A stretch of 9,751 nucleotides of DNA from Clostridiales bacterium DTU092 (GTDB lineage Bacteria > Bacillota > Clostridia > Caldicoprobacterales > Caldicoprobacteraceae), in the NCBI GenBank assembly GCA_001513505.1, contig LFTM01000098.1, forward strand, positions 1 through 9,751, read 5' to 3'. Under the pieces are notes generated by a model. That model saw only the letters and a list, made by a program, of their open reading frames with translations, was not told the origin of the DNA and did not search any database. Position numbers and translations under genes: made by a program. Below, in pieces: positions 1-7,745 of this stretch (position 1 is the first letter of the stretch; every line of letters begins with the position of its first letter).

Positions 1-149
1 ATAACAAAGATGTAGAAATATTTAAAGGGCGGTGGCAGTAAAAATTGGCTGATGTCCCGTTACATGCAGGAATAATACAATTTGTCTTCAGTTTTATTAA
101 ATGACGATTTAAAGAAACCCGTGAATATCTATCTTTTGACGATGAAGTC

Positions 150-158
150 TGATAAAAT
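150..158 (+). promoter_or_regulatory. Possible extended -10 promoter of the addB-addA operon
   Basis: The sequence TGATAAAAT combines a TG extension with a hexamer (TAAAAT) that matches TATAAT at 5 of 6 positions. Transcription would start near 165 and leave a leader of about 30 nt before the addB ATG. No good -35 box sits at the right distance; TTGACG at 136-141 is too close. The call therefore rests on the extended -10 alone. The bases before it (1-149) show no gene I can support. Confidence 0.3.
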
Positions 159-194
159 ATTTATTGTACGATTGGGTTGAGGGGTGAGGTGCTG

Positions 195-3100
195 ATGAGG
201 AAGCTGTATTATGGAACCTTTACAAACTCAAAAAGAGAAGAACTGGTCGATGAATGTATTAAATACATCAAAAAAGATCTTAAGGTGATTTACATATTGC
301 CATCCAGGGAAGCGATGTTCCATGTCAGGCGGCTTTTTGCCGGGAAGCTTGGGGGAAAATTCAACTGCTGGGTTATGGGTTTTGACAATCTTGAACGTTT
401 AATACTTGCGGGTTCTTTGGATCAATCCAAAATAATATCCGAGCTGGAAAAGAGTGTACTCATAAAACATGTTTTCAATAGGATGCCGGATGATGTCCTG
501 TTTGGAAGTGTAAAGGACAAGCCCGGGTTTATAAGACTTTTGAATGATACCATAAGGCTGCTTAAGAGATCTTATATTTCCCCTGACGAGTTTCTTTCCA
601 GAACCGAAACCCTTGAGGGAAATTTTTTTTCCAAGTGCAAATGTGTTTACCAAATTTATAAGAATTATGAAAACCTTAAGGCACAAAAAGGTATTATGGA
701 TTTAGATGATATATCGATAAAAGCTGTTGAAGCAAGCAGACGTGCCAGAATTTTTGAGGATATCGGTATTATTGTAATTGACGGTTTTATAAACATCGAC
801 CCGGTTAACCTTAACCTGGTAAGAAACATAATGAATAACCATCCTGACATTCCCATTCACGTCAACGTTCCGTTTAAAAATTTTCACAATCAGGAATTTG
901 TGCTGTATGAGATCATAAAAAACTTTGAAGAACTGGGCTTTGAACGGGTTGAAGACCAACCGGGGGAAGAGAAAGCTCAAACTACTCCTCTTCAGACTGT
1001 TTCCCATGCTCTGTACTCAGGGGGAGACAGCATAATAGTTAATCCCGAGACTCTCTATATATCCAACAGTCCGTGTATGGATCACGAAATAAGGGTTGCT
1101 GCCGGAAGGATAAAGCAGCTTATTCTTGATGACGGCATAATACCATCCGATATAGCGGTTGTGACCGCTGATACAGAAAAATACAGGGCAAAGATGATTG
1201 AGGTTTTTATGGAATACGGTATTCCTCTGAACGCAAAGAAAAATGATGTATTATCGTCAGTACCTCTTGTTAAAGATATCATGGCTCTATGGAGAATGAT
1301 CCTTTACGAAGAAGAGTGGGAGAATGCTTTTGTTTCAGTTGTTACGTCCAAATACCTGCTGCCCAATAAGGTTCTTGCCCATGACAATTTTCGCAACGAA
1401 CAGCTGCTTGAGATTGCAGGGAATATTCTGAACGAGCAGCATGATGACTATCTGGAAGCATTTTTAAACAGCTATTTGGAAAAGGTTAACGATGATTCTT
1501 CAGTGACGGCCATGGAGGAATATATAAACGGGGTCCGCACCTTTCTGAATGGTTTTGAAGATCCATTAAGCGCCATTGACCACTTTAAGAAGATCCTGAT
1601 AACGGTGGGGATTGAAGAAAACATATTAAACATGTACGAAAATGGATTGCTGGACGCGGAACTCTGGCTGCGGGATATCACTGCGCTGTATAAAACCCTG
1701 GAGTTTTTCGAGGGATTATATCAAATGTATAGTGAGTACCCTCCGGATACTACCGGTTTGTGGATAGAGGGCCTGGTTCAACATGTACTGGGCGGACTGT
1801 CAAATTATGAAACCGATGATTTTACAAGGGATCAGGGCGGGGTAAGATTTATCCCTCCGGACCTTGTCAGAGGGCAAAACTATGATACGGTCTTCATACT
1901 GGGACTCAATGAAGGCATCTTTCCCAGAGCGGGTAGCAGCAGTGGAATCTTTGACAGCTATGAAATGCGCCAGCTTTACGGGCTGGGTATCAATTTAAGA
2001 CCTGTCGGGTGGGAACTGGAGCGCGAAAAGCTAAGATTTAATTCCTGCATAGCTTCCGCCAGAAACAGACTTTATCTGTCATACAGAACTGCAGATGAGG
2101 ATAGCAGTATAATGATAGCATCTCCTTTTATGGATGAATTAGTGTCAGTACTGGATGAAGACAGCAGGAAAAAGGTAGTTGCCAAACCCGTTAGTATGCG
2201 GGATAGAATGAATTTTAGCAATGAGCCCTTTAGCGTTGGTGAAATGGTTAAGAAGCTGAACAGCCTGTATATTCAAAATACATCATCAATTGATAAACTT
2301 ACCTTAACCGCCGGGATAGCCGGCAGACTAAGGTATCCCCTGTATGCAGCTGATATTGAGTTTACAAGGGAGTTTGGAAACGAATTTAATGAATATGACG
2401 GCAAACTAAGCCAGCCCAAAATTAAACAGCAGGGTACAAGATATGCTTTTTCAGTGTCCCAGCTAAACCGCTATGTCTGGTGTCCCTTTGTTTACTATTC
2501 TGAAAGGGTACTTGACGTTGAAGCGGAGGATGATATCTCAAGGCGCAGAATGGATACGGGGACATTCTATCACAGGGTGCTGAAGGCTTATCATGAAGTG
2601 GATCATGACCCCCGTATTCCGGATATAGAGAGATTAAACGGTATTTTCTATGAACTGGCGGAACAGCTAAACCTGTCTTATCTTCCTTTACCCTTAAGGG
2701 AATATGCATTAGAAGAGCTGCGGCTGGTTTTGGAAAGTTTTATAAGACACGATGCTGAAAATATGAAGAGATACTATGAGACCACCGGTTTTGTTCTGAA
2801 ACCGGTAATGCTGGAGGAACGCTTTTTGTACAAAATGGATGGCAACAGAACTATAATTTCAGGAGTTGCCGACAGGGTGGACCTGGAAATGAACTGCAAT
2901 GGCAGTTTTACCGGCAGGTTTATAATATATGATTATAAAAAGGGCGGAGTTAAAGGAATAAAGGAATGTATAGAAGGAAGTGATTTTCAGCTGCCGCTTT
3001 ATTATCCTGCTTTTATTAATATCCTGAAGGATGCATTTGGTATTGAACAGCCTGACTGTCTTGCACTTTTATACTACAGCATTGAAAAGTTACAGTGGAA

Positions 3101-3353
3101 CGGTTTTATACGGAAGGATATCAAAAAAGCACTGTTTGAAGGAAAAAAGGGACCAAGGAACATACCTGAAAAACCCAACATGGAGCTGGTTCTTTCCTGG
3201 TCGGAAAAAGAGGCAATGAAAGTTATTGAAAGAATACGGCAGGGGTGTTTCATGCTGCCGAAACAATGTCCTGCAACGGAATATACTCCCTGCACATACA
3301 GCGGTATGTGCAGATATGAGAGTACCAGGATATCCAGGAAGGCAGGTGTATAA
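195..3353 (+). CDS. addB: AddB-like helicase-nuclease subunit with C-terminal PD-(D/E)XK nuclease
   Basis: This 1052-aa protein is the AddB/RexB-type partner of a RecBCD-like complex that resects double-strand breaks for recombination; it acts on DNA in the cytoplasm. The ATG at 195 is chosen over the TTG at 177 because GGGGTGAGG (181-189) sits just before it. The N-terminus lines up with AddB, but the P-loop is degenerate: residues 7-14 read GTFTNSKR where family members have GxSGxGKT. Residues 563-578 (FILGLNEGIFPR) and about 605-635 are the helicase-like core typical of AddB. The nuclease domain occupies roughly 745-1045, with D893 and D896 (GVADRVD) and D913-Y-K915 as catalytic residues. 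Likely iron-sulfur cysteines are C763, C1033 and C1039, but the expected C-x2-C-x5-C has become C-x5-C, with C1025 eight residues upstream. It is slightly shorter than Bacillus AddB (about 1166 aa) and is followed one base later by addA. It could be a divergent AddB paralogue rather than the orthologue. Confidence 0.85.
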   Translation: MRKLYYGTFTNSKREELVDECIKYIKKDLKVIYILPSREAMFHVRRLFAGKLGGKFNCWVMGFDNLERLILAGSLDQSKIISELEKSVLIKHVFNRMPDDVLFGSVKDKPGFIRLLNDTIRLLKRSYISPDEFLSRTETLEGNFFSKCKCVYQIYKNYENLKAQKGIMDLDDISIKAVEASRRARIFEDIGIIVIDGFINIDPVNLNLVRNIMNNHPDIPIHVNVPFKNFHNQEFVLYEIIKNFEELGFERVEDQPGEEKAQTTPLQTVSHALYSGGDSIIVNPETLYISNSPCMDHEIRVAAGRIKQLILDDGIIPSDIAVVTADTEKYRAKMIEVFMEYGIPLNAKKNDVLSSVPLVKDIMALWRMILYEEEWENAFVSVVTSKYLLPNKVLAHDNFRNEQLLEIAGNILNEQHDDYLEAFLNSYLEKVNDDSSVTAMEEYINGVRTFLNGFEDPLSAIDHFKKILITVGIEENILNMYENGLLDAELWLRDITALYKTLEFFEGLYQMYSEYPPDTTGLWIEGLVQHVLGGLSNYETDDFTRDQGGVRFIPPDLVRGQNYDTVFILGLNEGIFPRAGSSSGIFDSYEMRQLYGLGINLRPVGWELEREKLRFNSCIASARNRLYLSYRTADEDSSIMIASPFMDELVSVLDEDSRKKVVAKPVSMRDRMNFSNEPFSVGEMVKKLNSLYIQNTSSIDKLTLTAGIAGRLRYPLYAADIEFTREFGNEFNEYDGKLSQPKIKQQGTRYAFSVSQLNRYVWCPFVYYSERVLDVEAEDDISRRRMDTGTFYHRVLKAYHEVDHDPRIPDIERLNGIFYELAEQLNLSYLPLPLREYALEELRLVLESFIRHDAENMKRYYETTGFVLKPVMLEERFLYKMDGNRTIISGVADRVDLEMNCNGSFTGRFIIYDYKKGGVKGIKECIEGSDFQLPLYYPAFINILKDAFGIEQPDCLALLYYSIEKLQWNGFIRKDIKKALFEGKKGPRNIPEKPNMELVLSWSEKEAMKVIERIRQGCFMLPKQCPATEYTPCTYSGMCRYESTRISRKAGV
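3290..3313 (+). repeat. Perfect 10-bp inverted repeat at the 3' end of addB
   Basis: The arms CTGCACATAC (3290-3299) and GTATGTGCAG (3304-3313) are perfectly complementary around the 4-nt loop AGCG. In mRNA this would be a strong hairpin ending 41 nt before the addA start codon. It has no following U-run, so it is not an intrinsic terminator. It lies within the codons for the last two AddB cysteines (C1033 and C1039). It could tune translational coupling or mRNA stability between the two subunits; that role is inference. Confidence 0.75.
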
Positions 3354-3354
3354 A

Positions 3355-6300
3355 ATGCTCAAAGCTATTTGTGATATGTACGGTGTGAATGAAGAGCAGG
3401 CCAGAGCTCTTGATATCAATACAAACATAGCGTTACGAGCCGGGGCCGGCTCGGGTAAAACAAGGGTGCTGACCAGAAGATTTTTAAGATTAATACTGGA
3501 AAGACCTGAACTTTCGCTGGACAGTATTGCAGCCATTACATTTACGCGAAAGGCTGCAACTGAGATGAAGGACAGGATTCGGGATGAGCTGTCGAAGAGA
3601 ATCTCAAAAACCACTGATTTACCTGAAAAAACAAGACTTTCAAACTTGAGGATGCAGATTACCAATGCCAATATTGATACAATACATGGCTTTTGCGGAA
3701 AGCTTTTAAGAGAGAATTTTGCTTATTTAGGGTTAGACCCTGCTTTCACCATAATGGATGAGGTTGATTACAAAGTTGTTCTTACAAGGATAGCCGATGA
3801 TGTAATACGGGATTTTGTTGAAGACGATGAAAACCGGGATAATGTGGAGATAATAGCCAAAAGCCAAACTGCGGGGTTCTTTACAGGGCAGCTTAAAAGG
3901 GAGATCATAGCTGTCTATCAGCGTATGAGGGAGCAAGGCTGCCTGCCTGACACCTTAATTAATGAGCATGAAAATTGCCAAAAGCTGTATGGAACTACTG
4001 ATGCAATTGATTCAGAGGCAGGCATAGACGATATAAACAGGATTTTGATGAAGGCGATTGAAGAGACCAGCATTAAACTGATCTGTCAACTGCATCAAAG
4101 GTACAGCCAGTACAAAAAAAGAGAAAATTTGGTTGATTTTAATGACTTGGAATTGATGACTGTGAAGCTTCTGGAGAATGAGGATATACGTATGCATTAT
4201 TTCAACCGGTTTGCTGCCATAATGGTGGATGAATTTCAGGATTTAAATCCGCTGCAGAAGGAGATCCTTGATCTGCTTACGCAAAAAGATGGTCATATAC
4301 CTCCAGGAAGACTATTTATAGTAGGGGATTACAAGCAATCCATATACGGCTTCAGAGGTTCGGACTACAGAGTTTTTGAACAGGCATGCAGTGAAATTTC
4401 AAGCTGCGGCAGAGTGGAGAACCTTAGCAACTGCTACAGAAGTACGGAAAATATTATAGAATTTGTCAACATCATATTTGAGCGTCTGTTAAATCCATAC
4501 GAAAAGCTGAAGTATCCAAAGAACAAAAACGATGATACCCGTGGCGGCAAGGATGATGTCTCTTCTGGCAAAAAAATCGAGCTTATATCATGGGATAAAA
4601 GTGCAATAAAACAGGTAAAACCCAAAACCAGGTGGGACGCTGCGAAGAAGCTGTTGGATTCTGAAAACTCGCTGCAGCAGCTTAAGGAAGCTTTGGAAGC
4701 TGAATATGATGACGTTGTTTCGGCAGACAAGAAGGACTTTCAGGGAAATGTGATCGCCGGCGCTATTAAAAAGCTTGTTTCGGAGGGTTATGAGTACAAA
4801 GATATAGCCATATTATTAAGAAGCAGGACATCCCTTCCACAGATCGAAAGTGCCCTGATACGATACGAGATCCCCTATTGTGTTCTTGGGGGTATAGGCT
4901 TCTGGGAACGCCAGGAGGTAAACGATATACTTTCGTTGTATAAACTGGTGTTTTATCCCGATGACAGACTGGCTCTGTTTACCGTACTCCGTTCACCCAT
5001 ATTTGGATTTTCCGATGATTTGCTGCTGGAGATATCACAATTTATGAATCAACAGGAAGGGAAGCGGCTGGATAGGGTTATGGAAGATTTTTCTCAAATG
5101 GTTACTGATGATGCATTTATTGTTCAAAGAGCCGCTGATATTTTTAAGCAGCTTATCCCCATGAACAGTATATTGAACAGCCTTGAGCTTATTAAGAAAA
5201 TTATTGAAGTGACAAGATATGATGAGATTTTGACCGCTTTACCCCAGGGGGCCAAAAAGCTTAGAAACATTGAAAAGCTGGTTAGCATTGTTGAGAAATT
5301 TGAAAGTAAGAGAATATACAATGCCCGGGAGCTGCTGTTATATCTGGATATATTGAAGGATTCTGCGGGTATGGATCAGGATGCCTCTTTGGACAATGAG
5401 GACAGTGATGCGGTAAAGATATTGACCATTCATGCAGCAAAGGGACTGGAATTTAAAGCGGTTTTAATTCCCGATATGGATCGGGCTCTTGACGCCCAGG
5501 CAAAAAGGTATAAACCCCTCTTAATGTTTGATAAAGTCACAGGGCTTGTGTCGATGGGGATTGATGCCGAAGGGAACCTGAGTGAAAAAGCCAACCCGGA
5601 ATATGAAGAAGCATACAATCGGAGGATACTGGCTGAACTGGAGGAATCCAGACGGTTATTCTATGTGGCTGCAACCCGCGCTGAAGAGTATCTGGGTTTA
5701 ATCGGTGAATACCAGGAGCCTGAAAAGGATGGTAAAATCGATTCCCAGAACACATTTATGAAACAGCTTATGTGGGCAATTGATGAAAGCGATAATGATA
5801 AGATAGTGAAAATTGACGCCATGACGCTTGTTCCCGAAGATATGGAATATAGCAGCAATTATCCATCTTCGATCAGGAAAATGAGAGAGATTGTGCAAAA
5901 TAAGCAGGCGGACGATGGAGATGATATCGTTATACCGGGTTTAATGCAATGCGATGCACCTCAGGAAGGAAGCATAAGTATATCTTCTTGGATGAAATAC
6001 AGAGACTGTCCGAGGAAGTTTTTTCTCGAAAACCTGGCCGGGCTATCTCAGGAAGCAAATATATTTCTTTATGAAGAATCGTCCTATGATCCTGATACCG
6101 AAGATCCGGCTGCATTGGGAACAATGGTACACCTTCTGCTTAAGGAGGTGGACCCTGTCACAGCAAACCGGTTTCAGGCTGACAGCCTGTTTGAGATTTC
6201 CGGAGATCTGGGTGTTGAGATGTCTAAGGATGATGCAGGGTTAATCCTGAGATGTCTGCAGGGTTTTCTTGATATTGAAAAGCAGCGCAGTGAAACTGAC

Positions 6301-6762
6301 AGAGGAAGATTTGTTGGATCGCTGAAAGAATATCCTTTCAGGCTGCCCATGTCACATGGATTGTACTTTTCCGGTACAGTTGACAGGGTAGATGTTTATG
6401 AAAGGGAAGGACAGTTAAGAGCAACCATTATTGATTATAAAACTAACCGGCTGTGTAGTACTGAAGATGCTTACGCCAAGGCGGAATATTACCGGGAACA
6501 GCTTGTTTCCTATGCGTGGGCTTTGAACCGGATGCTTTACTACAGAGGTAGAAGGGTTACTGTGGATGAAGCTGTCATATATTTCTTAAGCATCGGTCAG
6601 GCTGTGAATATTCAATTAAATGATGGAGATATGGAGAGAATAAAAGAAAATCTCGCAAATTCAGCTCCTGCGCTTCTTGGTAATAGATCATTTGATGAGT
6701 ATCGGCCTGTCAAAGGGCAGAGTTGCATCTGGTGCGGAGTAAGAAAGTTTTGTGGTTTATAA
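3355..6762 (+). CDS. addA: AddA-like UvrD/RecB-type helicase with C-terminal Fe-S PD-(D/E)XK nuclease
   Basis: This 1135-aa protein is an ATP-driven 3'-5' SF1A helicase fused to a nuclease, the motor subunit for resecting double-strand breaks with the AddB-like protein. The ATG at 3355 is one base after the addB stop and follows AGGTG (3344-3348). The open frame extends upstream to 3226, but only inside addB. Helicase motifs in order: Q motif (NEEQARALD, 12-20), Walker A AGAGSGKT (29-36), motif Ia ITFTRKAA, Walker B VDEFQD (291-296), motif III GDYKQSIYGFRG (324-335), motif V TIHAAKGLEF (691-700) and motif VI VAATRAEE with R775. The nuclease domain (about 875-1135) has H926, D1010 and D1013 (GTVDRVD), and D1027-Y-K1029. 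C885, C1124, C1127 and C1133 form a complete C...C-x2-C-x5-C iron-sulfur signature. In Bacillus that signature belongs to AddB, not AddA. The N-terminus resembles RecB/exonuclease V beta-type proteins more than classical Bacillus AddA, so a paralogous helicase-nuclease is possible. Confidence 0.88.
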   Translation: MLKAICDMYGVNEEQARALDINTNIALRAGAGSGKTRVLTRRFLRLILERPELSLDSIAAITFTRKAATEMKDRIRDELSKRISKTTDLPEKTRLSNLRMQITNANIDTIHGFCGKLLRENFAYLGLDPAFTIMDEVDYKVVLTRIADDVIRDFVEDDENRDNVEIIAKSQTAGFFTGQLKREIIAVYQRMREQGCLPDTLINEHENCQKLYGTTDAIDSEAGIDDINRILMKAIEETSIKLICQLHQRYSQYKKRENLVDFNDLELMTVKLLENEDIRMHYFNRFAAIMVDEFQDLNPLQKEILDLLTQKDGHIPPGRLFIVGDYKQSIYGFRGSDYRVFEQACSEISSCGRVENLSNCYRSTENIIEFVNIIFERLLNPYEKLKYPKNKNDDTRGGKDDVSSGKKIELISWDKSAIKQVKPKTRWDAAKKLLDSENSLQQLKEALEAEYDDVVSADKKDFQGNVIAGAIKKLVSEGYEYKDIAILLRSRTSLPQIESALIRYEIPYCVLGGIGFWERQEVNDILSLYKLVFYPDDRLALFTVLRSPIFGFSDDLLLEISQFMNQQEGKRLDRVMEDFSQMVTDDAFIVQRAADIFKQLIPMNSILNSLELIKKIIEVTRYDEILTALPQGAKKLRNIEKLVSIVEKFESKRIYNARELLLYLDILKDSAGMDQDASLDNEDSDAVKILTIHAAKGLEFKAVLIPDMDRALDAQAKRYKPLLMFDKVTGLVSMGIDAEGNLSEKANPEYEEAYNRRILAELEESRRLFYVAATRAEEYLGLIGEYQEPEKDGKIDSQNTFMKQLMWAIDESDNDKIVKIDAMTLVPEDMEYSSNYPSSIRKMREIVQNKQADDGDDIVIPGLMQCDAPQEGSISISSWMKYRDCPRKFFLENLAGLSQEANIFLYEESSYDPDTEDPAALGTMVHLLLKEVDPVTANRFQADSLFEISGDLGVEMSKDDAGLILRCLQGFLDIEKQRSETDRGRFVGSLKEYPFRLPMSHGLYFSGTVDRVDVYEREGQLRATIIDYKTNRLCSTEDAYAKAEYYREQLVSYAWALNRMLYYRGRRVTVDEAVIYFLSIGQAVNIQLNDGDMERIKENLANSAPALLGNRSFDEYRPVKGQSCIWCGVRKFCGL

Positions 6763-6779
6763 AGTAATTTTGAATTACT
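6763..6779 (+). repeat. Perfect 7-bp hairpin directly after the addA stop codon
   Basis: AGTAATT (6763-6769) and AATTACT (6773-6779) pair perfectly around the 3-nt loop TTG, starting at the first base after the addA TAA. The stem is AT-rich and no U-run follows, so it is a poor terminator. It might protect the 3' end of the addBA message or mark a processing point; this is inference. Confidence 0.5.
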
Positions 6780-6788
6780 GCCGTTGGG

Positions 6789-6806
6789 ATTCCGGGACAC
6801 CGGAGT
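6789..6806 (+). repeat. Second hairpin in the addA-macro spacer
   Basis: TCCGG (6791-6795) and CCGGA (6800-6804) pair around the loop GACA. The stem extends outward by one G-U and one A-U pair to 6789-6806. It lies nine bases after the first hairpin. No T-run follows, so it does not meet the intrinsic-terminator pattern, although two consecutive stems could still slow or end transcription before the downstream promoter. Confidence 0.5.
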
Positions 6807-6815
6807 GCCAGCCAA

Positions 6816-6843
6816 TTGGTTTATATGGAAGGATAAGTATAAT
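6816..6843 (+). promoter_or_regulatory. Predicted sigma-A promoter of the macro-domain gene
   Basis: A perfect -10 box TATAAT (6838-6843) lies 16 bp after TTGGTT (6816-6821), which keeps the TTG of the -35 consensus. Transcription would start near 6850, giving a leader of about 34 nt. This suggests the macro gene can be expressed independently of addBA despite the short spacer. Confidence 0.5.
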
Positions 6844-6865
6844 GTCAATGCAGAATAATCAATAT

Positions 6866-6873
6866 AAGGAGGT
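6866..6873 (+). promoter_or_regulatory. Strong ribosome binding site that sets the macro-gene start
   Basis: AAGGAGGT is a near-perfect anti-16S match ending 10 nt before the ATG at 6884. It fixes that ATG as the start. Rival in-frame starts (GTG at 6752 inside addA, ATG at 6842 overlapping the -10 box) lack such a site. Confidence 0.8.
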
Positions 6874-6883
6874 GGATAAAAGC

Positions 6884-7411
6884 ATGGGAAAAATGGCCGG
6901 TAATGTTAAAATCGAATGCGTACAGGCGGACATAACAAAGCAGGCAGGTTTTGATGCAATCGTTAATGCTGCTAACGCTCAGCTCTTACCGGGGGGAGGT
7001 GTAGCCGGAGCTATTCATCGTGCGGCCGGACCAGGTCTGGCGGAAGAGTGCAAGCCTCTGGCGCCCATTAAACCTGGACAGGCTGTGATAACCGGTGGGC
7101 ATAATCTGCCAAACAGCTATGTAATCCACTGTTTAGGGCCGGTATATGGAGTTGATAAGCCTTCCGATAAGCTGCTGGCTGACTGTTACAGAAATGCATT
7201 GGAGTTGGCAGAACAGCAAGGTATAACTTCAATAGCTTTTCCCGCCATTTCTACCGGTATATTCGGATATCCCATGGAGGAGGCGGCCAGAATTGCTTTT
7301 AAGACGATATTCGATATGATTCCTTTGCTTGTATCGGTCAAGGTGATCAGATTTGTCCTGTGGGACAGGAAAGCGCTGGAGGTTCATGAGAGGGTGCTGG
7401 AGGAAATTTAA
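6884..7411 (+). CDS. Stand-alone macro-domain protein (ADP-ribose binding or hydrolase)
   Basis: This 175-aa soluble protein is a single macro domain, the fold that binds ADP-ribose and in many members removes it from proteins or nucleic acids or hydrolyses O-acetyl-ADP-ribose. Visible family features are the ADITK strand with D16, DAIVNAAN (24-31), the loop PGGGVAGAIHRAAGP (36-50), and the second phosphate loop FPAISTGIFGYP (119-130). In the MacroD/YmdB class the first loop reads GGGVDxAIH and its Asp is implicated in catalysis; here that position is Ala41. It may therefore act mainly as a binder, or belong with Archaeoglobus AF1521-like macro domains, which also have GGGVA. No partner ADP-ribosyltransferase is visible in the window. 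It follows addA after 121 bp with its own likely promoter and ribosome binding site, so a link to break repair is suggestive only. Family assignment is secure; substrate is unknown. Confidence 0.9.
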   Translation: MGKMAGNVKIECVQADITKQAGFDAIVNAANAQLLPGGGVAGAIHRAAGPGLAEECKPLAPIKPGQAVITGGHNLPNSYVIHCLGPVYGVDKPSDKLLADCYRNALELAEQQGITSIAFPAISTGIFGYPMEEAARIAFKTIFDMIPLLVSVKVIRFVLWDRKALEVHERVLEEI

Positions 7412-7634
7412 TTAAAAAAAAGCTGCCATGATACGCGTCCCTCCCTTTCTTCTCCAACCGTTTTACAGCATGATAATAGTACAATTTGATTCAGGAAAAA
7501 CAGCTAAAGGTTCCAATTTTATCAGATAATTTACAAGAAAATTTCATTTATACTACAAAATAGAGAAGATTAATTTCTAAGTATATGATAAAATATTTCT
7601 TGGCCAATACTCAATGTATAAAAATCAGAAATTT

Positions 7635-7663
7635 TTGCAAAATGTTATAAACAAACCTATAAA
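7635..7663 (+). promoter_or_regulatory. Predicted sigma-A promoter of the GH28-like gene
   Basis: TTGCAA (7635-7640, 4 of 6 to TTGACA) and TATAAA (7658-7663, 5 of 6 to TATAAT) are separated by the ideal 17 bp. The start would lie near 7670, giving a leader of about 78 nt. In such AT-rich DNA a chance match is possible. TGATAAAAT at 7586-7594 is an alternative extended -10 element. Confidence 0.45.
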
Positions 7664-7727
7664 CCATAAATACACAAAACGAAGGCTTTATGGCTTATAA
7701 AAGCATACCATAATAAATTACCATAAA
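7664..7727 (+). repeat. Repeated CCATAA/TTATGG motifs in the GH28-like leader
   Basis: CCATAAA occurs at 7664-7670 and 7721-7727, its exact inverse TTTATGG at 7687-7693, and CCATAA again at 7708-7713. The last two direct copies share TACCATAA (7706-7713 and 7719-7726), spaced 13 bp apart start to start. The inverted copy could pair with either flanking copy, giving two mutually exclusive weak stems. Alternatively the copies could be an operator array for a regulator. Base composition makes short repeats likely by chance. Confidence 0.35.
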
Positions 7728-7732
7728 AATTT

Positions 7733-7745
7733 AGGGGACGAGGGT
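7733..7745 (+). promoter_or_regulatory. Ribosome binding site of the GH28-like gene
   Basis: AGGGG (7733-7737) and GAGGG (7740-7744) lie 10 and 3 nt before the ATG at 7748. The first is at the more usual distance. It supports the start used, which also places the conserved DFGA motif at residues 8-11 as in related proteins. Confidence 0.55.

Noticed and set aside
3..41. A 12-codon open stretch ending in TAA (NKDVEIFKGRWQ) that could be the tail of an upstream gene.
   Set aside because: Too short to recognise, and any frame can be open for 12 codons by chance.
177..194. TTG start extending the AddB-like protein by six residues.
   Set aside because: No ribosome binding site precedes it, while the ATG at 195 follows GGGGTGAGG.
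3226..3354. N-terminal extension of the AddA-like frame starting inside addB.
   Set aside because: It would overlap 128 bp of addB, gives a sequence without family similarity, and the ATG at 3355 has a ribosome binding site and starts just before the Q motif.
3090..3671. A 193-codon minus-strand open frame.
   Set aside because: It lies antisense to the addB-addA junction, and its translation resembles no family I recognise.
6752..6883. GTG start at 6752 or ATG at 6842 for the macro protein.
   Set aside because: The first overlaps the addA end; the second overlaps the -10 box. The AAGGAGGT before 6884 is decisive.
7412..7455. On the minus strand, a purine-rich ribosome-binding-like stretch, an ATG and a T8 run suggested a tiny leader gene or terminator.
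   Set aside because: The frame is five codons long, there is no hairpin before the T-run, and no minus-strand gene is nearby.
150..7598. The 13-base identical string TGATAAAATATTT at 150-162 and 7586-7598, upstream of both operons.
   Set aside because: About one such AT-rich match is expected by chance in a window of this size. Only the extended -10 interpretation at 150 was kept, at low confidence.
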